Below, one piece after another: positions 17,279-27,142 of a stretch of DNA of 64,000 nt. Every line of letters begins with the position of its first letter. Within the stretch, counting starts at the first letter, position 1. The position numbers and the translations under genes are program-made. The notes under the pieces are model-generated. The model did no database searches and had not been told where the DNA came from. It worked only from the letters and a program-made list of their open reading frames with translations. Origin of the DNA: Hyphomicrobiales bacterium (lineage in GTDB: Bacteria > Pseudomonadota > Alphaproteobacteria > Rhizobiales > NORP267). The stretch lies in contig JAJFHA010000008.1 of assembly GCA_021775875.1 (NCBI GenBank), forward strand, positions 42,999-106,998. The letters run 5' to 3'.

Positions 17279-18853
17279 ATGAACGAAATGCTGACTGAAA
17301 AGCCGGAGGTTGCGACGCTTGATCCGGCCTTCCTGAACCGGACCCTTTTTGAGGCGATGCTTGATGCCCGCGACCGGCGGGGCGGGAAGCATGAATTCAT
17401 CGAGGATGCCGAGCGTGAACCGATGACGCTGGACCGGTTGCTACTTGGGGCCAGTGTTTTGTCCGGTAAAATCTCAGCGCTCAGCAAGCCAAAAGAACGG
17501 GTTGGGTTGTTGTTGCCGAACAGCAATGGGGCAGCGGTTGTGTTTTTTTCCTGCCATGCGGCGGGTCGCGTTCCGGCGATGCTGAATTTTTCGTCCGGTA
17601 TCAAAAATCTGATTTCCTGCTGCGAGACCGGCCAGATCAAAACGGTATTCACGTCGCGGCGGTTTGTGGCGCTTGGCAAGCTCGAAGACCTGATCGAAGC
17701 GCTCGAAAAAGCTGTGAAGATCGTTTGGCTTGAGGATGTGCGCAAATCGATTTCAACGCTTGATAAAATTGCCGGGCTGATCCGCTCAAAATTCCCGCGT
17801 CGGATGTTGGCGAAAACCGGCACGGTTCCGTCCGACCCGGCGGTTGTTCTGTTCACATCAGGTACTGAAGGTGTGCCTAAAGGGGTTGTCCTCAGCCATT
17901 CCAACATGCTGGCAAACGTCAAACAAATAATGCTGACGCAAGCTTTGCGTGAAGACGACAAGGTATTTAATGCGCTGCCCATGTTCCATTCATTCGGTAT
18001 GACGGCGGCTTTTATTTTGCCGGTGGTGACGGGGATGAAAGTGTTCATGTATCCCTCGCCTCTGCATTATCGTCAGATCCCGCCGCTGGTGCGAGAATTT
18101 GGCGCGACCGTTCTGTTTGGCACCGACACGTTTGCGGTTGGCTGGGGCAAGGTCGCGGATCCGGAAGATTTTGCGACGATCCGTTTCATCGTTCTTGGCG
18201 CGGAGCGGGTGAAAAGCTCAACCCGGGAATTGTGGCGTGAGCGGTTTGGTATCGAACTTTACGAAGGTTATGGCGCAACCGAGGCGTCGCCGGTTCTTGC
18301 CTGCAATTTTCCAGGTACTGCCAAGGAGGGCAGCGTTGGAAAATTATTTACCGCTATCGACCACCGGATCGAGCCTGTGCCAGATTTGAAAGAAGGCGGG
18401 CGTCTTGTCATCCACGGGCCGAATGTCATGGCCGGGTATATTACCCATGACCGGCCTGGCGAGTTGCAGCCGCCGGAAAATGGCTGGCACGATACTGGTG
18501 ATATTGTTGAAATCGATGAAGATGGTTTCGTCTTCATCAAGGGCCGCGCCAAGCGGTTCGCCAAGCTCGGCGGTGAAATGGTCTCTCTGGTGGCTGTCGA
18601 AAATCATGTCGCGATGGCCTGGCCGGACAATATTCACGCGGTCGCGTCAATCGCCGACAAGCGAAAGGGTGAGCAGCTTGTGCTGATAACTGACCGGGTA
18701 AAAGCCGACCGCTCTGAATTGCAAAAATGGGCCAAGGCCAACGGTGTGCCTGAACTTCATTTACCAAAGAAAATTATTTTTATCGACGAGATGCCGGTTC
18801 TTGGCACGGGAAAGATGGATTATTTAGCGATCCAGGCACTGGCTGAGGGCTAG
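17279..18853 (+). CDS. AMP-dependent acyl-ACP/acyl-CoA synthetase, Aas-like, without acyltransferase domain
   Basis: A 524-residue ANL-superfamily adenylating enzyme most like the C-terminal synthetase half of Aas. ATP-binding loop LFTSGTEGVPKGV is near residue 200, YEGYGATEASPV near 330, and GWHDTGDIVEIDEDGF near 402. The C-terminal LGTGKMDY carries the catalytic Lys. Aas normally has an N-terminal PlsC acyltransferase; this protein begins directly with the adenylation domain, as AasS-type acyl-ACP synthetases do. The ATG at 17279, preceded by GGGGG, is used; in-frame codons further upstream fall in non-family sequence. Divergent from fadL. Confidence 0.87.
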   Translation: MNEMLTEKPEVATLDPAFLNRTLFEAMLDARDRRGGKHEFIEDAEREPMTLDRLLLGASVLSGKISALSKPKERVGLLLPNSNGAAVVFFSCHAAGRVPAMLNFSSGIKNLISCCETGQIKTVFTSRRFVALGKLEDLIEALEKAVKIVWLEDVRKSISTLDKIAGLIRSKFPRRMLAKTGTVPSDPAVVLFTSGTEGVPKGVVLSHSNMLANVKQIMLTQALREDDKVFNALPMFHSFGMTAAFILPVVTGMKVFMYPSPLHYRQIPPLVREFGATVLFGTDTFAVGWGKVADPEDFATIRFIVLGAERVKSSTRELWRERFGIELYEGYGATEASPVLACNFPGTAKEGSVGKLFTAIDHRIEPVPDLKEGGRLVIHGPNVMAGYITHDRPGELQPPENGWHDTGDIVEIDEDGFVFIKGRAKRFAKLGGEMVSLVAVENHVAMAWPDNIHAVASIADKRKGEQLVLITDRVKADRSELQKWAKANGVPELHLPKKIIFIDEMPVLGTGKMDYLAIQALAEG

Positions 18854-18968
18854 GCCGGTTTGAGCCAACCTGTGACGGACATTTTATCAAACATTTCTTT
18901 CATTGTGCTGGCACGCCGCGCTATTTGCGCATAGCGTCCGGAAATGAAATTCCGCAACAGGAGTCGTA

Positions 18969-19835
18969 ATGAACGGTGAACCAGGTGATAGCGAGGCAGG
19001 TGATCAACAGCGCGAAGCTGTCCGTGAGGATTGGGCCGGACGTGCTTTGCATTGGGATCGGCATGCGGACATGGTTGCGGAACCAGCCGAGCGGTTGAAC
19101 CAGCCTTTGATCGAGGCTGCAGATATTCAACCCGGCCAAACCATTCTCGATATCGCGACCGGTTCCGGTGAACCTGGATTGACGGTCGCCAAGCTGGTCG
19201 GTGCGAATGGCCACCTGACCATGAGCGACATGGTGCCAGAAATGATCGCGGGTGCGGAGCGTCGGGCGAACGATCTGGGTTTGACCAATATCGACTATAT
19301 GATCGCAGATATGGCGGATTTGCCACCCGACGCTAACCTCTATGACCGGGTGATCTCCCGGTTTGGTCTGATGTTCTGTCCGAACAAAAAGAAGGCGGTA
19401 TCGGAAGCCTTTCGCGTTTTGAAACCGGGGGGGCGTGCCACATGGATGGTGTGGGGGCCGAAATCCAATAATTCTTCCTTCGCCGTCATCGACGGCGCGG
19501 CCAAAAAAATATTTGGCACCGACAATCCAAAACTTGAGTTTGATCTGCCATTCAGCCTTTCGGAAAATGGGGCGCTGGAAACGCTGCTACGTGACGCCGG
19601 GTTTGAAACGGAAGGTGAGCAGGATATTAAACTCCATCCCAAATTGCCGACAGACAGGCCATTCTGGTCGGCGATGGTTGATATGGCAGTAGGGCGTCCA
19701 CGGGATGCGGCGACCGAAGGCGACCGCGCCGCATTTGACCGTGAAGTCGAGGCGCGCTTTGGCGATTTGATCAAGGACGGCAGGTATCATATTGATATGC
19801 ATGCGCGCATCTGTTCCGGTGTAAAACTCGCGTGA
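18969..19835 (+). CDS. Class I SAM-dependent methyltransferase
   Basis: A 288-residue methyltransferase of the UbiE-like type. Motif I, ILDIATGSGEPGLTVAK, is near residue 58; MIADMADLP and the post-motif FRVLKPGGRATWMVWG near residue 145 complete the fold. The ATG has ACAGGAG just upstream. The substrate is unknown. The stop overlaps the GTG start of the EamA transporter by four bases, so they are translationally coupled; the transporter might export the methylated product, but this is inference. Confidence 0.88.
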   Translation: MNGEPGDSEAGDQQREAVREDWAGRALHWDRHADMVAEPAERLNQPLIEAADIQPGQTILDIATGSGEPGLTVAKLVGANGHLTMSDMVPEMIAGAERRANDLGLTNIDYMIADMADLPPDANLYDRVISRFGLMFCPNKKKAVSEAFRVLKPGGRATWMVWGPKSNNSSFAVIDGAAKKIFGTDNPKLEFDLPFSLSENGALETLLRDAGFETEGEQDIKLHPKLPTDRPFWSAMVDMAVGRPRDAATEGDRAAFDREVEARFGDLIKDGRYHIDMHARICSGVKLA

Positions 19836-20761
19836 CCGACACGACAAAAGCTAGCGCGCTTTCAGGCGTCAGTGTCGCACGTCTATCGCCGCTCCATTGG
19901 GCGATGATATTGGGCGCAGCCTCGCTGTTTGGTGTTTCTTTCCTGTTTATCAAAATTGCGCTGACGGATATTCCGCCCATGTCGGTTGCAGCTTTGCGCT
20001 GCGTTGTCGCGGCTCCCGCGGCTTGGGTTGTTTTGAAACTGGTGGGTGGTGCCATGCCGCGCTTCGGCGATTCGTGGAAACTGTTCTCCGTATTGGGCAT
20101 ACTGACCGCAGCTCTGCCATTTGCGGCCATTGCGTATGGCCAGCAACATATTGAAACAGCTATTGTCGGAATGTTGTTCGGGTCGCTGCCGGTTTTCAAT
20201 GTGGTGTTGGTCCCCCTGATTGCCCGAGATGAGGCGTTTCTTCCGATCCGTCTGCTCGGTGCATTGATTGGTTTTGTGGGCTTGCTACTGGTGATGGCGC
20301 CGAAATATTCCGGCAACATGGATACCAATCTCTTGTCGATGCTGTTGATCGTACTTGCCGCGTGCTCGTATGCAGCGGGTGTGGGCTATGCCCGGCGCAA
20401 CAGAAATATCCATCCAATCGCGATGATTGTTGGGCAACTCATCTGGGGCGGGGTGCTTCTGGTGGCACTGGCGACCTATCTGGAAGCGCCGTGGCAGAAA
20501 ATGCCTTCGCTCGAAGCCTGGGGCGGTGTGCTTGGTATCGGGTTGCTTGGCACGGCTGCCGCGCCGATCATTCTGTTCCTGCTGATCAGAATGATCGGCG
20601 GTACCCGGGTTGCGATTGTCCCGCTATTGATGCCGATATTTGCAACCTTGACAGGGGTATTTATAGCGGGCGAACAGATTTACCCGCTATCCTATGCTGG
20701 CCTAGGGTTCATTCTGGCTGGTGCTGTGGTGATTGCCCGCTCCCATCAGCGCAATATCTAA
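19832..20761 (+). CDS. EamA/DMT family transporter
   Basis: A 309-residue inner-membrane protein with about ten hydrophobic segments in two EamA repeats; the first begins near residue 20 (WAMILGAASLFGVSFLFIKIA) and the second near residue 165. Members export amino acids or metabolites. Starts at a GTG overlapping the methyltransferase stop (GTGA). Its 3' end meets the crotonase gene convergently, six bases apart. Confidence 0.9.
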   Translation: MTDTTKASALSGVSVARLSPLHWAMILGAASLFGVSFLFIKIALTDIPPMSVAALRCVVAAPAAWVVLKLVGGAMPRFGDSWKLFSVLGILTAALPFAAIAYGQQHIETAIVGMLFGSLPVFNVVLVPLIARDEAFLPIRLLGALIGFVGLLLVMAPKYSGNMDTNLLSMLLIVLAACSYAAGVGYARRNRNIHPIAMIVGQLIWGGVLLVALATYLEAPWQKMPSLEAWGGVLGIGLLGTAAAPIILFLLIRMIGGTRVAIVPLLMPIFATLTGVFIAGEQIYPLSYAGLGFILAGAVVIARSHQRNI

Positions 20762-20767
20762 CAGGCT

Positions 20768-21643
20768 TCAGTCTTCCTGAAGTTTCTTTGTGGCAGAGCG
20801 GGCGTCAGCGCTTTCAGGGATTGCCTGACCGGAATCCCGGTGGGCAACAGCTGCCGCAAATCCTTCTTTTTCCGCGAATTGTTTGAACCACACGCCCTCT
20901 GGCGAGTGGCGGGTGATGCCGTCGAACAATGTTGCCACCATTTGGGTGTTGGCGAGGCCCATATTGTCAAACGCCTGATTGATCATCATTTTCTGCATCA
21001 TCAACTGGTTTTTTGGGACGCCTTCCATGCGCTGGGCCAATTTCGCGACTGCATCATCGAGCTTGTCTGCGGGAACAGCTTCAAGTGCCAGACCGATCTT
21101 TTGAGCCTCAACGCCATCTATCAGGTCGCCAGTAAACAACATCCGTTTGGCGAGTTGGGGACCAAGCCGATAGACCCACATCGCAGTTGTCGGGCAGCCC
21201 CAAACTCGGGCCGGCGGGTAACCGATTTTGGCGTCTTCGGCCATGATCAGCATGTCGCAGCAGAGCGCAATATCACTGCCGCCCGCGACCGCATAGCCCT
21301 GGACCTTGCAGATGGTTGGTTTGTAACTTCGCCATAACGAAAAGAAATTGTCGGTAAATCCCTTCATCAATTTATAGTCGGCCATCGGGTCCCAGGGCGT
21401 CTCCGTCTGGATAACGTCATTATCTTCTTCCGCAAAAATTTTGAGATCGTAACCGGAACAGAAGGCGTCTCCTGCGCCTTGCAAGACAATGACATGGACG
21501 GTGGCGTCGTCATTTGCCATTTCTACAGCGCGTGCAATTTCGCCCGGAGTTTCCGGTGCGATCGCATTCAGGCGTTCAGGCCGGTTCAGGGTTAGATAAG
21601 CTGTGCGCCCGCGTATTTCATAATCCAGAACCGTAAAATCCAT
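20768..21643 (-). CDS. Crotonase/enoyl-CoA hydratase family protein
   Basis: A 291-residue crotonase-fold protein. The CoA-binding/oxyanion segments are [11 protein letters not shown] near residue 70 and [17 protein letters not shown] near 125. The two glutamates that catalyse hydration in classical enoyl-CoA hydratase are not conserved: the first position is Asp (GGSDIA) and the second falls in a YPPARV segment. It is therefore probably another crotonase reaction (isomerase, hydrolase or dehalogenase type). The ATG at 21643 has a clear AGGAG; an ORF start 37 codons upstream lacks family similarity. Confidence 0.85.
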   Translation of the reverse strand: MDFTVLDYEIRGRTAYLTLNRPERLNAIAPETPGEIARAVEMANDDATVHVIVLQGAGDAFCSGYDLKIFAEEDNDVIQTETPWDPMADYKLMKGFTDNFFSLWRSYKPTICKVQGYAVAGGSDIALCCDMLIMAEDAKIGYPPARVWGCPTTAMWVYRLGPQLAKRMLFTGDLIDGVEAQKIGLALEAVPADKLDDAVAKLAQRMEGVPKNQLMMQKMMINQAFDNMGLANTQMVATLFDGITRHSPEGVWFKQFAEKEGFAAAVAHRDSGQAIPESADARSATKKLQED

Positions 21644-21756
21644 TATGATGTCTCCTATTTTTCTGCTTTGAACTATAGCCTGGTCAGTACGATAATTTAG
21701 TGAGCGCCTGGCAGATAAATTGTGGAGGCTAGTGAAGGTGATTATGCGTGGCAATT

Positions 21757-22965
21757 TTATCCCGTTTTACCGCCACCATAGAGCCAGTCATAGCGGGTCA
21801 ATAGATCCAGGGGTTGGCTGTTTCTGATCCAGGCATCGCGGAAAATGTTCATGGGGTAGGGGATATGGTAGATTTGGCTGTTCTTGCGGGATTCACGCCA
21901 TACCCGTGCGGTCCGGCTCAGTCGCCAATTCTCGTAAAGCCGAAATGCAGACGGGACTTTGCCATCAGTTTCAACAAGGGCGGTGGCGATTGCGGCTGCG
22001 TCTTCTATTGCCAATGCGCCGCCCTGGGCCGTAAATGGCAGGATCGGATGCGCTGCATCGCCGAGCAGTGCAACGGGTCCATCGCTGATGAATTTCGCTG
22101 GTGGTCGGTCAAACAATTCCCAGGTGCGCCATTCTTTCACTGTCGCGATGAGTTCGCGAATGTCCAAACAAAGAGATTTGGCATGTGCATTCAGAATGTC
22201 CGGGTCGCCGATATTTGACCAGCCTTCACCGGGGCTCTGCTGGCGTAAAACAGCCACTACGTTGACCCAGTTTCCTTTTCGCACCGGATAATGCACCAGA
22301 TGCAAATTCCGGCTTAGCCACAAGCCGGTAAAGCGTCCGCTGAACCCATCTGGTGCTTTTCTTGCGGACACCATGCCGCGCCATGCGACGAAGCCGGTGC
22401 TTTTGGGAGGTCCGTCATCCAGGATTTGCTTGCGGATATTTGAGCGACTTCCGTCAGCACCGATCAAGCCAATGCCTGAAAATTCGTGAATTTTCATTGT
22501 CCTGACATTCGTTGCCTGAACGGTCACCCCGCGCGGGTACGCTGCCAGTTCATCTACGTTGCTGTCATATTCCAGGGTAATATCTGGGGATGCCTGACAG
22601 GAATCATGGAGAATTTGCAGCAGGTCGGCGCGGTGTATGACGCCGTACGGCGATCCGTACCGCTCAAGCGCCAATTTCCCGAGGGGTACGGTATTGAGCA
22701 TTTCCCCGGTCCGGCTTTTGAAAATTCTGATATTTTTCGGGAGCGTCCATTTTTCTTTCAGGGCGTCGCCAAGACCGAGGTCGAGCAAAATGCGCGAAGC
22801 GTTCGGGCTTAACTGAATGCCGGCACCAAATTCCTTTGGCCCGGATGCTTTTTCAAGAACAACAACCCGCAACCCTTGATGTGCCAGGGTGAGTGCAACT
22901 GTCAGTCCGCCGATGCCGCCACCAGCAACAATGATTGTGCGTTTATCAAGTGGTTTGGTTGACAT
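21757..22965 (-). CDS. FAD-dependent monooxygenase (salicylate/3-hydroxybenzoate hydroxylase-like)
   Basis: A 402-residue group A flavoprotein aromatic hydroxylase. It has the Rossmann [15 protein letters not shown] motif at residue 11, the DG motif [14 protein letters not shown] near residue 165, and the GD motif [18 protein letters not shown] near residue 300. Closest by eye to the salicylate hydroxylase/3-hydroxybenzoate 6-hydroxylase group, though UbiH-like roles are possible. Transcribed with, and 113 bases upstream of, the crotonase gene. Confidence 0.87.
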   Translation of the reverse strand: MSTKPLDKRTIIVAGGGIGGLTVALTLAHQGLRVVVLEKASGPKEFGAGIQLSPNASRILLDLGLGDALKEKWTLPKNIRIFKSRTGEMLNTVPLGKLALERYGSPYGVIHRADLLQILHDSCQASPDITLEYDSNVDELAAYPRGVTVQATNVRTMKIHEFSGIGLIGADGSRSNIRKQILDDGPPKSTGFVAWRGMVSARKAPDGFSGRFTGLWLSRNLHLVHYPVRKGNWVNVVAVLRQQSPGEGWSNIGDPDILNAHAKSLCLDIRELIATVKEWRTWELFDRPPAKFISDGPVALLGDAAHPILPFTAQGGALAIEDAAAIATALVETDGKVPSAFRLYENWRLSRTARVWRESRKNSQIYHIPYPMNIFRDAWIRNSQPLDLLTRYDWLYGGGKTG

Positions 22966-23024
22966 TGTCGAAGGACGACCCCGTCAGATTTGTTTCAAAC
23001 TCAATTTTCGAGAGCTTAGTTATG

Positions 23025-23267
23025 CTAGGGTGCTGGGGAATGGAAACAGTCGGCTGGTTCGGTTTCGGTTACCTTCAGGCCTGTCCGGTGCTTGTAAAGC
23101 GTCGAACAATAAGGGCAAATAATTTCGTCTTCCGTACCCATATCCAGAAAAATATGAGGGTGATCGTAGGGCGGTTCGGCACCGATACATTTGAATTCCC
23201 GTGTACCAATATGGATTACGGAAGTGCCAATATCGTTGTGGAAATGCGGCGTGGCATGATCGGCCAT
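23025..23267 (-). CDS. Zinc-finger (zf-CHCC) domain protein
   Basis: An 80-residue protein with the zf-CHCC pattern of the mitochondrial NDUFS6 and bacterial relatives: a first Cys in EFKCIG, a His in the DHPHIFLDM region, and the CPYC pair. Alphaproteobacterial homologues are linked to the complex I accessory subunit family, but a role here is not shown by context. It lies just upstream of the FAD monooxygenase on the same strand. Confidence 0.85.
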   Translation of the reverse strand: MADHATPHFHNDIGTSVIHIGTREFKCIGAEPPYDHPHIFLDMGTEDEIICPYCSTLYKHRTGLKVTETEPADCFHSPAP

Positions 23268-23411
23268 TTGGTCCCTCGGAAGCGTTTCATTTGAATCAAT
23301 GCTTGACCCTAACCTTGTAGCAGGTTCAAGAATAGGGCCTATTTACATCTGCGACAAATTTCCCTTTTTCCTCACCTTTACGTAATGGTCAAGTTGGTTT
23401 AATCAGATCCC

Positions 23412-24164
23412 ATGCAGCATTTCGATTCAGACGGTGTCCAGATCGCTTATTCCGTAGAAGGGTCAGGGGACCCAATTCTCCTGATCCATGGATTTGCGTC
23501 AAACGCGCGCACAAACTGGGTGGATACAGGCTGGGTAGCAAGCCTTGTCGCCGATGGCCGGACTGTCATTACATTCGACAATCGGGGCCACGGCGAAAGC
23601 GAAAAACCGCACGAAACTGCCGTCTATGAAGCCCATATGATGGCGGGTGATGCGTATCGTCTGATCAACCATCTTGGTCACAAATCTGTTGATGTCATGG
23701 GTTATTCCATGGGCGCGCGGATTACAGCTTATTTGTCTCTGGCGCATCCTGAATTGGTGCGCAGTATTGTTTTTGGCGGGCTTGGGATGGGCATGGTCGA
23801 TGGGGTCGGTAATTCCGAAATCATCGCGGTGGCGCTCGAAGCACCCGATATATCACACGTAACCGATCCGGTCGGGCGCGCCTTCAGAATTTTTGCGGAA
23901 GCTGCCGGCAACGATCTGGTTGCACTTGCTGCGTGTATCCGGTCGGCACGGCGTAAAATCATGGCAGATGATTTGGCGGGTCTTTCGGTCCCGGCTTTGG
24001 TGGCTGTTGGCACGCGGGATGAGATAGCGGGCTCGGCACATGATCTGGCGGCATTGATGCAGAACGCAAAGGCGCTTGATATCCCGAACCGGGATCATAT
24101 GCGTGCCGTTGGCGATAAAATTTACAAAGAAGGTGTTTTGAACTTCCTTCAAGGGCGGCCCTGA
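23412..24164 (+). CDS. Alpha/beta hydrolase
   Basis: A 250-residue alpha/beta-hydrolase. Early ILLIHGFASNARTNW gives the oxyanion HG motif, the nucleophile Ser sits in GYSMGAR near residue 98, the acid is probably Asp in VGTRDEIAG, and the His is in NRDHMRAVGD. Resembles small esterase or haloperoxidase-like members; the substrate is unknown. A second, different hydrolase follows 29 bases downstream. Confidence 0.88.
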   Translation: MQHFDSDGVQIAYSVEGSGDPILLIHGFASNARTNWVDTGWVASLVADGRTVITFDNRGHGESEKPHETAVYEAHMMAGDAYRLINHLGHKSVDVMGYSMGARITAYLSLAHPELVRSIVFGGLGMGMVDGVGNSEIIAVALEAPDISHVTDPVGRAFRIFAEAAGNDLVALAACIRSARRKIMADDLAGLSVPALVAVGTRDEIAGSAHDLAALMQNAKALDIPNRDHMRAVGDKIYKEGVLNFLQGRP

Positions 24165-24193
24165 AGCAAAAAACATCAGATAGGAATGAAATT

Positions 24194-25075
24194 GTGAAGC
24201 CAGAAAATATTGCTTTTACCGGCGCCGATGGGAACGTGCTGGCTGGTGACCAGTATGGGGATACCGGGAAACCTGCTGTGTTGCTGCTGCATGGTGGCGG
24301 ACAGACCCGGCATTCATGGAACCCGACGGCGATCCGTCTGGCGGAAGAAGGCTGGTGCGCCATCACCCTAGACCAGCGCGGCCACGGGGATAGCGAATGG
24401 GTGGCGAACGGCCATTATGCCCATGCTGATTTTGCGCGAGATGTACGCGAAATTTGCCTTCAATTGATCGAGCGTGATGGTGCAAAACCAGTATCAGTGG
24501 GTGCGTCTATGGGCGGTATGGCGAGTCTGACGGCTGAGGGCCAATATCCGGGCGAAACCTGGGGGGCGCTTGTGCTCGTCGATATTACGCCGCGGGTCAA
24601 TATGGAAGGCGTTTCGAAAATTCGCAACTTTATGATTTCCCAGATGAAAGATGGATTTGCGTCTCTTGAAGAAGCAGCCGACGCGGTCCAGACTTATATG
24701 CCAAACCGGAAACGCACCAGAAATCTCGAAGGTTTGAAAAAGAATTTGCGACTTCATGAAGACGGGCGCTATCGCTGGCACTGGGATCCGAAATTTTGGG
24801 ACGGACCGCGCACAGCAGGTACAGACCGCGAGGAGCTCAGCACAACATTGACGAATGCCGCCAAAATTTTGAGCATCCCGACCCTGCTTGTGCGCGGGCG
24901 CGAAAGCGAACTGGTTGAGGAAGAGCATGTGACGGAATTTTTGGAAATGGTGCCGCACGCGAAATTTGCCGATATCAGCGGTGCTGGCCATATGGTGGCT
25001 GGTGATCGCAATGATATTTTTGCAGGCGCTGTCCTGGAATTCCTTCGCGAATTGCCCGATGCACCCCAATCCTAG
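24194..25075 (+). CDS. Alpha/beta hydrolase
   Basis: A 293-residue alpha/beta-hydrolase with VLLLHGGGQTRHSW at residue 29, DQRGHGDSEW, nucleophile Ser in VGASMGGMAS near residue 104, and the catalytic His in GAGHMVAGD near residue 270. It starts at a GTG with TAGGAATG upstream; the in-frame ATG candidates are further inside the conserved fold. It is co-directional with the preceding hydrolase but only distantly similar, so not a recent duplicate. Confidence 0.87.
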   Translation: MKPENIAFTGADGNVLAGDQYGDTGKPAVLLLHGGGQTRHSWNPTAIRLAEEGWCAITLDQRGHGDSEWVANGHYAHADFARDVREICLQLIERDGAKPVSVGASMGGMASLTAEGQYPGETWGALVLVDITPRVNMEGVSKIRNFMISQMKDGFASLEEAADAVQTYMPNRKRTRNLEGLKKNLRLHEDGRYRWHWDPKFWDGPRTAGTDREELSTTLTNAAKILSIPTLLVRGRESELVEEEHVTEFLEMVPHAKFADISGAGHMVAGDRNDIFAGAVLEFLRELPDAPQS

Positions 25076-25291
25076 AGACTTTGGATCTTGCGATTGATTT
25101 TCTGGTCTAATAATCTGAGAAACATACGGTTTTGCGAAAAATTAATTGATCGAACAAAATTGTGATCAGGTTCCCTGTTGAAACTTGACAGGTGTGATAC
25201 GATTTCAACAACTGGTAGTCACGCCCGGCAGCAAACGGAATTTGGTTTGCCCAAAATTGGACACAAGAAATTGGACCAAAGGGAAATTGGT

Positions 25292-26128
25292 ATGAGCATT
25301 CATAGCCCACGCACGAAACAAGGCCTTCACCGCGTTGATCCTATCTGGGAAGAATTGCGGAATGAAGTCCAGGAAATGATCCAGAACGAGCCGGAATTGG
25401 CGAGTTTCGCCATGGAAACCGTTCTCAACCATGATAACCTGGAAGATGCCGTGATCCATCGCATCGTTACCCGGTTGGATCATGGTGATATCAGCGGTGA
25501 ATTGATCCGTCAGGCCTACGCAGAGGCCATTGCTGATGATCCCGCAATCGGGGAAGCCTTCCGCGCCGATATTGCCGCCATTTATGATCGTGACCCGGCA
25601 TGCCACCGCTATCTTGAACCGGTCTTTTATTTCAAGGGGTTTCATGCGGTGCAAACTCACCGTCTGGCGCATTGGCTGTGGAACCAGGGCCGCAAGGATT
25701 TTGCCTATAATCTGCAAAGCCGTACGTCACAGATTTTCCAGATCGATATTCACCCGGCCGTTAGCATAGGTAAGGGCATCATGCTTGACCATGGTCATTC
25801 TATTGTCATGGGGGAAACTGCGGTTATCGAAGATGATGTTTCTATCCTGCACGGGGTAACGCTTGGCGGCACCGGCAAAGAGGGCGGGGAGCGTCATCCA
25901 AAAATCCGCGCCTGCGTCCTGATCGGAGCGGGTGCCAAAATTCTCGGCGATATCGAAGTCGGGGCATGCTCACGCGTGGCCGCCGGGTCGGTGGTGCTAA
26001 AGGATGTGCCCCCGAATTCAACAGTTGTCGGCGTACCTGCAAAAGTCGTTGGCCATGCTGATTGTCCTGAGCCTTCACGCAGCATGAACCAGATGGTTGA
26101 CGTGAGCGACGAAGATGTGACTGGTTAG
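25292..26128 (+). CDS. cysE: Serine O-acetyltransferase
   Basis: First step of cysteine synthesis: acetylates L-serine with acetyl-CoA. The 278-residue sequence has the helical N-terminal domain and the left-handed beta-helix of hexapeptide repeats, with DIHPAVSIGKGIMLDHGHSIVMG and the active-site HGVTLGGTGKEGGERHP segment. The ATG at 25292 follows GGGAAATTG; the ORF extends further upstream but into unrelated sequence. The 216-base gap before it shows no gene. DUF3126 follows, a common alphaproteobacterial pairing. Confidence 0.95.
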   Translation: MSIHSPRTKQGLHRVDPIWEELRNEVQEMIQNEPELASFAMETVLNHDNLEDAVIHRIVTRLDHGDISGELIRQAYAEAIADDPAIGEAFRADIAAIYDRDPACHRYLEPVFYFKGFHAVQTHRLAHWLWNQGRKDFAYNLQSRTSQIFQIDIHPAVSIGKGIMLDHGHSIVMGETAVIEDDVSILHGVTLGGTGKEGGERHPKIRACVLIGAGAKILGDIEVGACSRVAAGSVVLKDVPPNSTVVGVPAKVVGHADCPEPSRSMNQMVDVSDEDVTG

Positions 26129-26187
26129 AGACCATTCGTCCGAGATTTTGATTCTCGAATTTTTGTTGAAAATATCAGGAGATTTCG

Positions 26188-26412
26188 TTGGAACGCACGG
26201 AAACTGAAAAACTTGAGCGCTACATGCGGGGCTTGTTTGATTTACCCTCGATCAAGGTCGTGAAACGCCCACAAAAAGATGATTCCGCCGAGGTTTATAT
26301 CGGCGAAGAATTTATTGGCGTGCTGTTTCGTGACGACGATGATGAAGATGACGATGATGTTTCATATTCTTTCCAGATGGCAATTCTTGGTTTTGATCTG
26401 GCGGAAGATTAA
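26188..26412 (+). CDS. DUF3126 family protein
   Basis: A 74-residue protein of unknown function, conserved next to cysE in many alphaproteobacteria. It begins with charged helix-like residues, carries an EVYIGEEFIGVLFRD strand segment, then an Asp/Glu-rich run around residues 48-58. The start is a TTG with AGGAG nine bases upstream. Functional linkage to cysteine synthesis is inferred only from the neighbourhood. Confidence 0.85.
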   Translation: MERTETEKLERYMRGLFDLPSIKVVKRPQKDDSAEVYIGEEFIGVLFRDDDDEDDDDVSYSFQMAILGFDLAED

Positions 26413-26416
26413 ACCG

Positions 26417-27142
26417 TTAGTCGGAAATTTGTGAATCAATCAGATACGTTCTGACCAAGTCTGTCACTTCATCATCTATTTTTTTCCAGTCTTTAAGTAG
26501 GTTTGGATAAAATCGTATTTCCAGTCTGATATCCGGCGTTAGCTGGATCACGCGCTGACAAAATGATGTATCTGATAGCGGTAATCGATCAAACGGCTCG
26601 GCGCAAAATGCGAGATAACGGATGGGGTGGCTGGGTTGCTCGTCCAGTGGCCCGTAATAAAGCACATCCGGGCCAAACCCTGTTCCGGGTCTGAAATGTC
26701 GGGCAATAAGCCCTACCGGCGCCGGCAGTAGCTCACCAGCAAATGCCGGCATGATTATACGCTCAAATCTCTCTTCAGAATTGATGGTTTCCCGGTTTTG
26801 ATCAAGGCGCAAGCGCAAAAGAGGTGCGGCCGGGTCCTGATCTTGAAAATTAGTTATATTTCGTTCTGTTCTCCCTACCAGTCCTGGCCACATCATTGCC
26901 AGTTCAACGGCATCGCCCGTAGCATTCGTCAGCATGTTGCCGGGAATGGCGAATAGTTGTTGCCCGAGAGATACGATTACCGGGTCATCGGAAACTACAG
27001 GCAAGGGCGCTTCTGCCAATGTATTTGACCAGAGCACCAGACTGAACCGGGTCAAAAACACGATTCCCACTGTTACCAACGCCGTCACCAGGACTGTCAG
27101 GGCAATCCGAAATGACCAAAATGAATCACGTGATGACGGCAC
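26417..27142 (-). CDS. Hypothetical membrane-anchored protein
   Basis: A 241-residue protein I do not recognise. One hydrophobic segment at about residues 12-36 (ALTVLVTALVTVGIVFLT) should anchor it in the inner membrane with the rest outside. The soluble part has a SLGQQLFAIPGNMLTN segment and ends in a charged helix. It starts at a GTG with GAGAG upstream. Its stop lies 4 bases from the end of DUF3126 on the other strand. Frame is uninterrupted and codon use matches neighbours, so it is probably a real gene. Confidence 0.7.
   Translation of the reverse strand: MPSSRDSFWSFRIALTVLVTALVTVGIVFLTRFSLVLWSNTLAEAPLPVVSDDPVIVSLGQQLFAIPGNMLTNATGDAVELAMMWPGLVGRTERNITNFQDQDPAAPLLRLRLDQNRETINSEERFERIIMPAFAGELLPAPVGLIARHFRPGTGFGPDVLYYGPLDEQPSHPIRYLAFCAEPFDRLPLSDTSFCQRVIQLTPDIRLEIRFYPNLLKDWKKIDDEVTDLVRTYLIDSQISD

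Noticed and set aside
25076..25291. Promoter TTGACA at 25185 upstream of cysE.
   Set aside because: The -35-like hexamer is good but no acceptable -10 lies at the right distance, so it was not listed as a feature.
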